Shown: positions 23,562-34,606 of the stretch, in pieces
How the letters are laid out: each line of letters begins with the position of its first letter
Numbering within the stretch: the stretch's first letter is position 1
Assembly: GCA_025677815.1 (NCBI GenBank)
Contig: JAIXMP010000023.1
Span: forward strand, 558,001-622,000
Direction of reading: 5' to 3'
Source: Phascolomyces articulosus
Lineage: Eukaryota > Mucoromycota > Mucoromycetes > Mucorales > Lichtheimiaceae
DNA: 64,000 nt
Position numbers and translations under genes: made by a program
Notes under the pieces: generated by a model
Seen by the model: only the letters and a program-made list of their open reading frames with translations
What the model was told of the DNA's origin: nothing
The model's database searches: none

Positions 23562-25815
23562 ATAATAATAATAACTTTGAATCGACAACAAGACGTACAA
23601 TGGTAACTACACCATTACATCCAACAACTACGACATCCACAAGTATACTTTCAAGTATTCCAGAAAATGAACCTACCAATGCAACAAGTGTACCCTCTAT
23701 TACAACACAAGATATGAGTCATAATAATAATGATAATAATAGTACATCAGTTACTTCTTCACAAGAGTCAATAGAAGATGCTCTTGACCCAGCATTACTG
23801 TTGACTCGGTTTGATAAACGTAAAAGTAGTCCTGCAGTTTTAGGTTTATTACCTGGACTCAATCAAGATCAATTGGCTATGCATTTGTCACAACAACGTA
23901 ATTCAATTGAAGCTGCCATGTTACTTGCCAATTTAAATAAGCTTACAACACCTACACCTCCAATTCCATGTAAAACGGAACAAGGTAACAAAGGTAAATT
24001 TATTATCATCATTCTTTTTTTTTTCTTCTTCTTTTTGAGTTGTGTGGTTAAAGAAAAAAGAAAGAAAGACTTTTTATGTGTGAATGATTCAAAAAGCTAT
24101 TTATTATTTATATATAACTACGTGTGGATGTATATATATTGCGTGTATTTTGTTGTGGGGTATTTTGTGGATCTTTTTATGCGCATAAAAAAATTTTTTT
24201 TTCTATTTTTCTTTTTGTGTTGCCCAACTCAAAAAAGCCCAAAATTTTTATTATTCACCAAAAAAAATCTCTCTTTTTACTTATCATTATTATTTTTTTT
24301 AGGTACACCATGGCAAGATGACATGTCTCTTGATACACAGCAAAAACCTAGTTGGGATGATGATCTTGGTACACCTATTGAAACTGAAACGATGCGTCGT
24401 CATTCTTATGATGTCAATATGAGTTGGAATACAATGCCTGAATCTTTTCTAGGTCGATCTGATCTGATGCCGAATCTTGCAAGTTCTGCTTCTTCCACCG
24501 AAAATGATGAAGTGGTAGAGAATAGTCATCATCCACATTCTAATGTAACAGATGCAGCTATTGCATCAAGCACTACCTCTGGTAAACTTTCTTGGACTCA
24601 AGATGGAATGGTTAATCATCACACATCATCCACAGGGGAATATGCACAAATGTTTGAGTTTATGCAACATCCAACATCACCAAGACCTTCTTCACCTCCA
24701 CCTTCTTTACCACCTCAATCCTCATTTCCAAAACATTCTCCATTTTATTATCAACAATTACCACCTCCTTATCCTCCACCACCACCAACATCTTCGTATT
24801 CAGCATACCAACAGCAACAGCAATCACAAGATCATCAACAACATCCTCATCTGCAACAAGTAAAACATGAGCCGGTCTCTCATCCTCAACAACAACAACA
24901 TTCATTACCACCCCCTCCACCTCAACCCATGGATCCTTATTATCATCCTACCTATGATCAACGATTAATGCATCCTTCAGCAACAACAGCAGGTCCACCA
25001 CCTCCCCCTCTTCATCCTTATTATTATCATTCTCAACAGCAACAACAGCAACCTCATCATCATCCAATGATGCCACCCCAACAACCATCATCGATACCCA
25101 CTTCTGTACCACTTGGTTCAGCACCTCCTATTGCGGCTGCTCCTGGACCTTCTTCTTCTGTTGCACCCAGAGCAACAAAACGTAAGAAAGCTAAAGTGGA
25201 TGAAGATGAAGGAGATGTTGTTGAACCTGGAGATCCTGATTTCCCTGATATGGCTGAAAGAGATGTGGAAGCAGCTCGGAATGATCCTGAAGCGCGTCCA
25301 AGACGTCAAAAAATGAGATTTGATGATGATCAATATACACCACGATGGGTACGCTATAATGGTCAAGCAAAGGAAGGTTTATGTGATACATGTTCACCTG
25401 GAAAATGGCTTCAATTAAAAAATAGCGCTTTTTGGTAATGTATTATTTAATTATGAAATAATTTGATGATACCATTGTATTCTAATTCTTTCATAAATTA
25501 TTTAAGGTATCACAAACAATTCTTTCATGGTATTTCATCTGTATCTGGTCGACCTTTTATTCAACCTGTGGAAACTCGATGGGTAGATCAAGATTTGGTG
25601 GAAGGATTATGTCATCAATGTGGTCAATGGGTGGCTGTGAGTAATGTGAAAAGAAAAAATAGTGTTCTTTGGTATCGACATGCACACAAGGTAAGAAAAA
25701 GTTACTTCTTTTTATCATCATTGATAAGCAGTGAATTTACTCATAAACCAACTCATCTTATTATTAGTGTCATGTTTATCATAAACCTAAAAGTGGGACT
25801 CCTAAGAAACGTTGA
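23429..25815 (+). CDS. Transcription regulator with Rua1-type C-terminal zinc-binding domain
   Basis: Fungal regulator of the Rua1 C-terminal family (formerly DUF4451). Four exons (23429-23993, 24303-25434, 25507-25690, 25768-25815) give 642 aa. The first two-thirds are low complexity: an Asn run encoded by AAT/AAC repeats, then Pro/Gln/His/Ser-rich sequence. The basic stretch ATKRKKAK is a likely nuclear signal. The conserved module starts RWVRYNGQAKEGLCDTC and continues through KNSAFWYHKQFFHGIS to EGLCHQCGQWV and LWYRHAHKCH. The paired CxxC and HxxH/C residues suggest zinc binding. Introns 2 and 3 fall inside the module and restore it exactly. Two donors 9 nt apart (23985, 23994) both fit intron 1. 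Target genes are unknown. Confidence 0.88.
23536..23572 (+). repeat. AAT/AAC trinucleotide repeat encoding poly-Asn
   Basis: Uninterrupted AAT codons with one or two AAC, giving about 14 consecutive Asn in exon 1 of the Rua1-type gene. Length is likely polymorphic. Confidence 0.8.
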
Positions 25816-28800
25816 TATACCTTGCATATCGCCCCTCTTTTTTTTGCATTCTATCTCTCGTCTACATACGTACACGTACACACATCAAAACCAACAACAA
25901 CAACAACAAAAAAAAACAAATAATTCCAAATCAACAAATTCAAAAAAAAAAAAAAAAAAAAAGTTCCTCTCACACATTTGCTTTTTTTATAACAGACAGA
26001 GTCTGTAATTAGAAATCTTTATTTTTTCATTTCCATATTGTATATAGTATACTTATTCTCAACCCCAAATCAATTCCTCTTCTTATTATATAACTATATT
26101 CATCTTATTAACATTGTGTATGTTGTAAAAAAAATATTCTTTCCACACTTAAAAAGGAAATAGCTTTTTAGTTAGTTATTATTATTCTTGTATTTTTTTT
26201 TCTTTTCTTTTTATTACTACGTATTTCAACAAAATCAACCTTATTATATTATATAGCAGTACTAGTATTCCAATACATGATATAAAAAAATCAAAACATT
26301 ATTGCATTTATTTTATTTATGACTTGTATAAAAAACATGACTTGGACATCACTACATATATCTTTATCTGCATGAAACCATCATAAAATGGCGTAAAGTA
26401 GTATATATATATTGATAACAATATCACATCATTCACTTCAAGTATGTGCCTGATTTTTTTTAGTATACAAAAAAAAAGTTCTCGCAGGAATAAGTAGTTA
26501 CAATACTATCAGGAATAGTTTTACTCCTAGGTTATGCAAACGCGAGAGACTAGTGATGCTATTTTAATATGCGCTGTTGTTGCTGGGGAGAAAACGAACG
26601 AGAAAAAAGTGAACAATATTCCAACCGAGAATTATTAACATTTGTAAGTTGTTATAATAGTTAGGCCTTTGTGATGAAGCATTTTGGTGTTGAGAAACGA
26701 CAAAAAGTTTTGAGAAGCGTGTTCAAACATTTCTTTAAGCGTGAAAGCTATAGTTGAGGATTAATAATATTTATTCACCCATCAATAGAACGGCATTAAA
26801 TTATCTTTACAAAATACCAAAGTACAGTGTACTTTCTTTCTTATTATATAGCCCTTGTATATTCATTTCGTCGAAAAACAAAAGTGACATTTATTTTCAT
26901 TTCACCAAGATATCCTACAGGACACAGACATAGTGAGGGGAAATAATTGAAAAAGAATATCAAACAACGTAATTTGAGCAAAGAGAAAAAAAATATGCTC
27001 TTAGAGTCAAAATCAATATTACATTATGCGGAGAATCGGCAGATATGTAAAGCCTTTTGTTCTTGGATTAAAATCAACAAGGATTTGTATTCTATCGTCC
27101 ATTATTCCTGTGTATAGTATTATGATGAAAATGAGCAAATAAAAAATACCTTATTACTCCACAATTTTTAACATATTTTTTTTGGCGGTAATGTCAATTT
27201 ATCTTCAGTAAGTTCTTATGAGTTTATACTATTTAATCTTATAAAATACAATACGACCAATAGAGTTGCGTATCTCGAAAAAAAAGGTATTCCTTGTTGA
27301 AATTACATATGCATGGTGATGTATGAGAAGAAGTTCAATATATCTTTTTTACCCTTATCATTTAGAAGCTTCAATATCTACTATTAGCACTTTTTGACAT
27401 TCATTTCTTCCAATTCTGTATTTGCTTATATAATAAAATTTTTGGACCATAGGCACAATAAATGGCTCCAATAAATGTTTATGGAAACGTTTATGCATGA
27501 TGGCTGTTTGGTTGAAGTATAATCCATTATCGATATATTTCGAACATCAGAATCTTATTTTCCCCCTTACTAATAAAATGGGTCATACTCAATTTATTAT
27601 AATAAAATCCTGTTTTTTGGAATGAGAACCACAAAAGGACTGGTGTGCTTTTACTTTAATGAGTAACGCTACCATTACTATTACAATGGCATAAATTCGT
27701 AAGGGATTTATGTGAAACATCTTGTCAATAAATCAAACATATATAAAAGTAGATGAGACACACGTTTTTTGATATATCTTGCATACCTCTGAAAATCTTA
27801 TATAATATAAATATGCAGCAGCGTACACAAGATTAATTATATATACAGGGTTCTCTTTTTTTTTCCCGCCATTTGTATCGATTTTCGCAATAGAGAACCT
27901 TTTTCATTGGTATTTGCTTATCTATCATCCCCTTTCAACGCATGGACTTTATTGCGTTGGTTTCTTAATGGGTACGTATTTGTTGATGACTTTATAATAA
28001 GAATTTTTATTTAAATTGTTGTCGAACAATCTTTAACTTTTAAAAAAAAGTCCCATCATCAACAAAAGAAACGTCTCTCTTTTGATGGATTTGCTTTTAT
28101 TCTATTTACATAATTATAAAATAGTGGTAAGGTAAGAATAACAATACTCAATGAGCCCAGAATGAATTGACCAAAACATTCCATGATTGGTTGTTTATTA
28201 TAAAGGAAGAAGAAGAGATTATACTGTTATCCATTCAAAAAGAAGTTCGTACTACGTTATACCAAAACTCTGCTTTCCTTTTTGTTATATTATTTATAGT
28301 TATTGATAAATATTTTAACTTCTCTAATAATACTAATCAATCTTGATATTTACCATTATCGTACGACAAGCACCGGTATTGTAATTGTAATGATTTCTCT
28401 ATGGAAACAATAGAATCAATTGTATATAAATGATCAACAAACTCATTATTAATAATAATTGATTATAAATGTTTGTCATTAATATTTGTGTACACACAGA
28501 CATTTTATTATAAAGACAAAATTAAAGTTTTCCCATATTTATATAAATATATTGATGAGAGAAAATACTTTACATCAGTTGAAACATGTGTACTTTATCG
28601 TGTAACTGAATCGAGTAGCGGCTTTCATTTTGTGAGGTGGGGTCTAGCCAACAAAAAAAATTTATTATAATAATGGAAATCCAAACAAGTTTATAACTAA
28701 AAAAGTATGTGATCAACAATCGCCATTTTCCAATTGGTACTCTAATAATTTCAACCCATCATATAAAAAAAAAGCTCCAGACCATAAGATGGACCTAGAA

Positions 28801-30608
28801 CGTTCTCTTTCTTTTATTTAATCATCATCATCATCATCATTATCATTATCATTATTCATGATCATCTCATTCTTTTTTTTTTTTTTTTTTTTACAGTTAT
28901 ATGAAAACTGTCATTATAAAAATAAAAAACGTGGGAATAATTATGAGAAGTTTGCTTAGCAATGAAACTTTTTATAATACACGAAAAAGTTGATTGTTTT
29001 AAAAAATCACTCCCGGAAGTAAAGGCCCGTATTGCCGCACACACTTGAATTACTTGAAAGATAATAAATTTGTTTTGACGCCCAACTTGTTGATAATATA
29101 ATTATTATTATAAACTTTAAAACCACCCATCATTCTTTTTATTGCAACGTTGAACAAAAAAAATGAATCGTAATGTTGAGAGAAACATTATCAAGTCTCT
29201 TGTTTGTTTTTTTTATTTATATGTCAAGTTAATAACGGAACAAGTTGACCCTAAACATTTTGTTGTAAATAGTAGTACTTTTTTTATGTCTGCTGATGAC
29301 GCTAAACCATAAATTTTACATTTACCATTGATTTAAATATAACTAGTTACTCTATGATTTATTCACTTTGATGGATGTTGATGATGTTATTTGAGAGAGA
29401 GAGAGAGAAAGAAAAAAGTGCCCGGCCCTTTGTTCCACTGCATATTTTACGCCCAGGCGAAAAGAATCACTTGGTCTTCTCATTTACGTAAATAGATCGC
29501 AACAAGTTTTTGAATTTAGAATCATCTTTTGAAGAATAATAATGATAGTAATGATAATAATAATGATAGTAATGATAATAATAATGATAATAATACTAAT
29601 AATAATGTAATGCCATTTAATTATTTACTATTATCATTATTAAATATGGATGAAACAGTAAGAATAAGGAGCCATTTCATTATCAATCATTATCATCAAC
29701 ATCATACATGATCATTTTTAATACAGTTATTTTAAATGATCACGATAACGTGATAAAAGGAGGAGAGGGGGGGGGAGGGACCTGGCTTAGCATTGACATT
29801 GTTGTGGTTCTTTTTTAATTGTAGAACGTGACACTACAATTCATATATTTATTTCATTCAAATTCATTCAAAATTCATTTATAAGAATTTTTTTTTAGTT
29901 TTAAAAAGAAATTGAACTCTAAATACATTTATCTATAATTGGGAACCTTTACTATTAACAGATACATAAATTATATGTTTATTATTATTATAATTATTAT
30001 TATTATTTACATACATCTTTTATATTTCATAATCATTAGAACACATTGAAGTAAAACTAAACTATATCATAAAAGTTTATCCCGTTTGGAAAAAAAAAAG
30101 ACTCTTTTTTTCTTGCTATTTTAGTAATTTCCCCGGTGACCAACCCGAAAAATAAATATATACGTATAACAATTGTGTGCAACCTTAAAAAAATATTCTC
30201 TCTTTGATGGATTATATGTGGAGAAACTCGGAGAAGAGGAAAAAGAGAAAGACATATTAATAGACTTCTTTTAGAATAGCAAAAAAAAAAAAGACTCAGC
30301 ACGACAGCATGATAATTGTGAAGAAATGCTTTTTTATTTATTTATTTATTTATTTATTATATTTATTTGTTTGTTTTGTTGTACAAGGTTCTCTTTTTTT
30401 TTATAATAATCAAAAGAAGCTTTGGATTAACATGAAAAGGTCCAGCTCTTCCATAATTTATGTAAAATGTGGGTTGGTTGTATACAATAATATCAAGAAG
30501 CAAGTTAGGAGGAGAAGGTACGTGCATGGTATTTTTTTTTAATAAAAGAAAAAAAAAAGATAAAAGAAGTGTATTTGTGGGAGAAAGCAGGGAGTATGTT
30601 TTTTTTTG
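25816..30608. other. Long gene-poor region, 4.8 kb
   Basis: No gene could be supported. A minor coding-like stretch near 27870-27990 (+) reads ENLFHWYLLIYHPLSTHGL and ends in a stop, with no start or splice partners. There is a 21-bp tandem motif at 29535-29600 and a TTTA repeat at 30330-30362. It lies upstream of neither flanking gene, because the homeobox gene points left and the Rua1-type gene points right, so both 3' ends face it. Confidence 0.4.
29535..29605 (+). repeat. Short tandem repeat (AATAATGATAGTAATGATAAT-like, about 21 bp unit)
   Basis: Two near-perfect copies of a 21-bp unit plus a partial third copy made of GAT/AAT triplets. It lies in noncoding sequence. Confidence 0.6.
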
Positions 30609-31172
30609 TTACAAATTACTAGAACGACGTTGTTCACGCATTCGTATGGCTTGTCGACGGTTCTGGAACCAAATTTGAACAGTCCTTGGACTCATACCAA
30701 GTTCTTTACCAAGTTGCATTCGTAGTTGTGTTGATGGAAATAAAGTTTGTTCAAATACTTGATTTAATACTTGAACTTGTTTAGCTGTTGCTCGTTTTCT
30801 TTTGATTTTTTTCTTGTTATTTTCAAAAGAAGATAATGAAGTAGAGGATGATTGTGGAGATGTAGGTGGTGATAATAAATTACAGATATCTAACACTGCA
30901 GGTCTTTGTTGTTGAAGATGATGCTGATGATGCTGATGTTTTGAAATGGATGTAAATGCAGATAATGATGATGTGGATGATGATGCAATAGATGATAATG
31001 ATTCGTTTGTTGATGATAAAGATGAAGTGGATGATGAATCATCTTGATGAAGATAATAAGGGTATTGATTTGTAGGAGTAGGAGTAATAATATTACTTTT
31101 AGAAGATGATGATGATGATGATGAAAAGAGACTTGGAGGATCTCGATTAAGTAAATTGGTAACAGAAAGCAT
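30609..31172 (-). CDS. Homeodomain transcription factor
   Basis: Single-exon 187-aa nuclear protein. Residues 1-120 are Ser-rich low complexity with a His/Gln patch. Residues about 124-183 form a complete homeodomain at the C-terminus: basic arm KRKRATAKQ, helix 1/2 region with VLNQVFEQTLFPS, and recognition helix TVQIWFQNRRQAIRMRE containing the invariant WFQNRR. The domain has 60 residues without a three-residue loop insertion, so it is a typical rather than TALE homeodomain, as in fungal Pho2/Yox1-type factors. DNA target unknown. The 5' flank (31173-31300) is purine-rich on the plus strand. Identity of the domain is certain; the role is not. Confidence 0.93.
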   Translation of the reverse strand: MLSVTNLLNRDPPSLFSSSSSSSSKSNIITPTPTNQYPYYLHQDDSSSTSSLSSTNESLSSIASSSTSSLSAFTSISKHQHHQHHLQQQRPAVLDICNLLSPPTSPQSSSTSLSSFENNKKKIKRKRATAKQVQVLNQVFEQTLFPSTQLRMQLGKELGMSPRTVQIWFQNRRQAIRMREQRRSSNL

Positions 31173-32716
31173 AATAATAAGTGTAAATATAATAAGGTAT
31201 GATAAGTATAAAAGTAAAAGAAAAGAAATAAAGAAAGAAAAGAAAGAAAAAAAAAAGAAGATGGAGTATTTGTACTCGAAATTGCTTCTATCTAAATTTG
31301 TATAAAAGGGGGTTTATGATTGATTGATTGATGATGATGATGATGATTATATTATTATTATTAAATATCAAAAAATCGACTAGAGCGCGCATTCCTTTAT
31401 GTGAATATGCCCGGTTGTTGGACCCGAATGGAAAAAAATTATTTTTAATAACCAAAAGGAGATGGGATGAATGTAACAAGACATATGACGCACAGATATG
31501 GCGGGTTAACTTTGGAGAGAAAGACGCGTTACATAATATTTTTAGTTTACACACCAACTCTGCATAGTAATAAATATCTTGTGAAAATGCCTATTAATAT
31601 GACTGACACTTTTCAAAAATTATGCCCCCGCCTTGAATTTTATATATATAATGATTTCCATCACGATTAACTTAAAAAAGAAGCATAAATAGTGGATGTA
31701 AAAATATAAATGGAACTCTATTCAAAAAAGTCAAAAGTGGATGCGATATATTAAGATCATACATCACTTTATTCGTAACAACTGGTTAAACTCCGCATTT
31801 TTCCTTGTGTGTGCTATATATATCATTGACTTCTTTTTATGGTGTTTTCGCGCCGCTATGAAAACTTTTTAACTTCCTCCCCCAATTAATAACCCATCGA
31901 TTCTTTTCTTTCTTTCTTTCTGTCTGTGTAATAGCAATAATAAAAAAAAATGATACGATTTCTTGTATTCTTAATATATAATTTATATGAAAAAAACCAC
32001 ACATACAACAACCTAGACCCATTCACACACACATATATAAGTTATATAAAATCATCTTTGGTGGTCGTTGCACAATTTTTTTTTTTTTTAAAAAAAAACG
32101 TGGCGTTGCTTGATCTCTTTCTCTATCTTTAGCCCTTTTGTTCTTATTTATATATATTCCTGTCATAAAAAAAGTTGAATGAGAGAGTCCAGAACTACTT
32201 TATAAAATATTATATATTATTTAAAAACAAATGAATTAAAGGGAGTTTGTTGTTATTTCTTAAATGAGTTATTAATATTGACAATAATTTTATAATAATT
32301 ATTATGAAACTTTATAATCTTTTAATAATAATACATGATCTCAAAACTAGCCATCATCATGCAAAAGCTAAAAAAATCTTTTTATCTGATTGGCAGTTTG
32401 GAGGAAAAACAAACTTTTAGGCATCCCATCGTTCTTTCTCCGTGGTTCATACTCAGCTTTCGTTGGACCTTGAACGTGTTCTTTTTCCCCTTTACTTTTT
32501 TCGAACTAATGTAATACTTCAAATGAGATAGAGAGTAATGCTCCATTCATTTTATATCAAGTTTCATGGTAGCAAACGTTGTTGATATCCATTAGATAAA
32601 ATATAATATATTAAAGCATAATTATTATTAAGGAGAGATTAATAAGGAACCAAATATATATTAGTTATTATATTCGATGATCAGTGGAATATGCTATATA
32701 TATTGTTGCTATTAAG
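31173..32716. other. Divergent intergenic region
   Basis: Lies between the homeobox gene (-) and the unresolved membrane-protein locus (+). It has TGAT/TTAT microrepeats at 31318-31360 and a T14-A9 junction at 32079-32099. No gene is supported. Confidence 0.45.
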
Positions 32717-34488
32717 ATGGATTTATCATCCAACAATGCCTCGATTTTGTTACTTATTAGTTACACCTACCATAATGGATTACTACTTCAGAACAACAGT
32801 TGGATAAAGTCTCAAAGTTTCTTATTGATTACGTATAAGAAGTATCCTATTATCACTACCAATGTAATAACAGCATTCTCCATGATTCTCTTCCAACTTT
32901 GTGTTGGTATTCTTTTTTTTTTTCAATACTTTGTTTTCAACAAAGTTTCTCGGTATATTATATGAAACTTTTATTTCACAAGTATATCGTTGAGTAAAGG
33001 TCACAGCCATTAAGATATTAATAGTAATTACAGGAGTTGAAATGGTATATAACCATAAAAAAAGAGAATGATATAATTACTTGGGGAAGAAGTGGAGAAA
33101 AGACTTTTTATTAAATTTGAAAAAGAAATAGCACAATATTTATCATTAAGTATCATCATTTTGTATATACCTACACAACTATGCAATGAATTGATTTGAA
33201 ACATCATATCTTCTATAGGTACCATCAATTAAAAAGATTATCAAGAGAGTGTCATCATTGAACATACGTACAGTAACCAAAATCACATTAGCATTTGCTG
33301 TTGTCGGGGAAAATTCTCCATAGTAAATATGAATATTAATACTAATATACTTTAGGTATTCACGTGATGATATAGTTTACTTGATCTTTTTACTATCACG
33401 TATAATTACTTTTAAATTCCTTAAACTAAATGATAATCATCATTTCTCGTTTTAACATGATAGATTACTAAGTAGATCGAGAAGTACAAGTGAGTAGTGG
33501 TACCTGTTATATTTGCTAATTTATTATAGTGGTAGACATCTCTTTTTTAGAAATGAAAAGTATATATATAGTTGATATATTGGTATTGTGGCATATGATT
33601 GAAAACCCAATGCTTGGAAATCAATAAAACAATTGAACATTACTTGTTCAGATTCTGGTGCCTAATAATATAAAGTTCATCCGAGAAGAAGAACGAGCTT
33701 ACACAAAGAAATCATTGGCTAGATTAAAGTTAATATAGAAGAACAAACAACATATATTCTAATTACCTTGAAATATATATAAGCTATTAAAAAAAAGGAG
33801 GAAAGAGCGTGTTTTTTTCTTTACTATTGGGAAATAATTCAACATTTTTTTTTATAGAATGGGTTCCTTAAAACAAAACCATTTTTGGAAATTTAGATGA
33901 AGTTTGGGTGAGTGTTTCACATATTTATTTATTTATTTTTTTTGTACCACAAAAACCCTTCCCTGATGCAACAAACGTAGATAGAATAGAAACACTAGAT
34001 CTTTCATTTTATAATAATATGTCAAGTTTTATCATTAATGATAATAATGGGCTATTATATATATATCATCAATAATAGTTGCACATAACAATAGTATTAT
34101 GGACTTTTTTCATTTTAAAAATATAAGCTAGAAAGTTTTGGAGAATTTTTTTTCTTTTTTTTTTTTTTAAAAAAAATATATAGCTATTGCATGATAGCGT
34201 TATATATTCCTTTGAATGGATTAGTTTTTATTCTAACAGTATGGTATATATTGTTCTTATAACATCTGTATTTATACTAACTTCAAATGAAAGGTTCGTC
34301 AAGGATATACCTTTCTATATATTGTGATCGTATCTTTGGATTTGATCTATATATTATCACCCTATATATCATATCTCGATGGTAATGCTATTCATAAAAA
34401 GGTATTCAGAATGTTATTCCAATTGAGTTATATACAATGGTATTGTAAAGAGAATCCTGGAAAAAAGGCTGAGAAGATGGATAAATAA
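32717..34488 (+). CDS. Putative multi-pass membrane protein gene, possibly decayed
   Basis: Not recognised. Coding-like stretches lie in order on the plus strand. The first, 32717-32906, starts with ATG and reads GLLLQNNSWIKSQSFLL and IITTNVITAFSMILFQLC. Next is a candidate 11-nt exon (about 33035-33045), then a stretch from about 33220 (VPSIKKIIKRVSSLNIRTVT). Another near 33358-33450 reads YSRDDIVYLIFLLSRI. One near 33675-33735 reads FIREEERAYTKKSLARLK. The last, 34294-34488, reads VRQGYTFLYIVIVSLDLIY and ends in a Lys-rich tail and TAA. Codon use is like the resident genes. I could not join all pieces: the third and fourth join through a TAG. It may therefore be a pseudogene, or some splice sites are wrong. 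Confidence 0.4.
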
Positions 34489-34606
34489 TTGCAATGGTAT
34501 GAAATTAAAAAGAGTCGTCATAGTAAAAAGAAAGTAAAGAGAGAATTTTCGTTTTTGACAATAATTACCTGTTTTAGCGTTAGGATTATAAACCCCCTTG
34601 TTTGTA

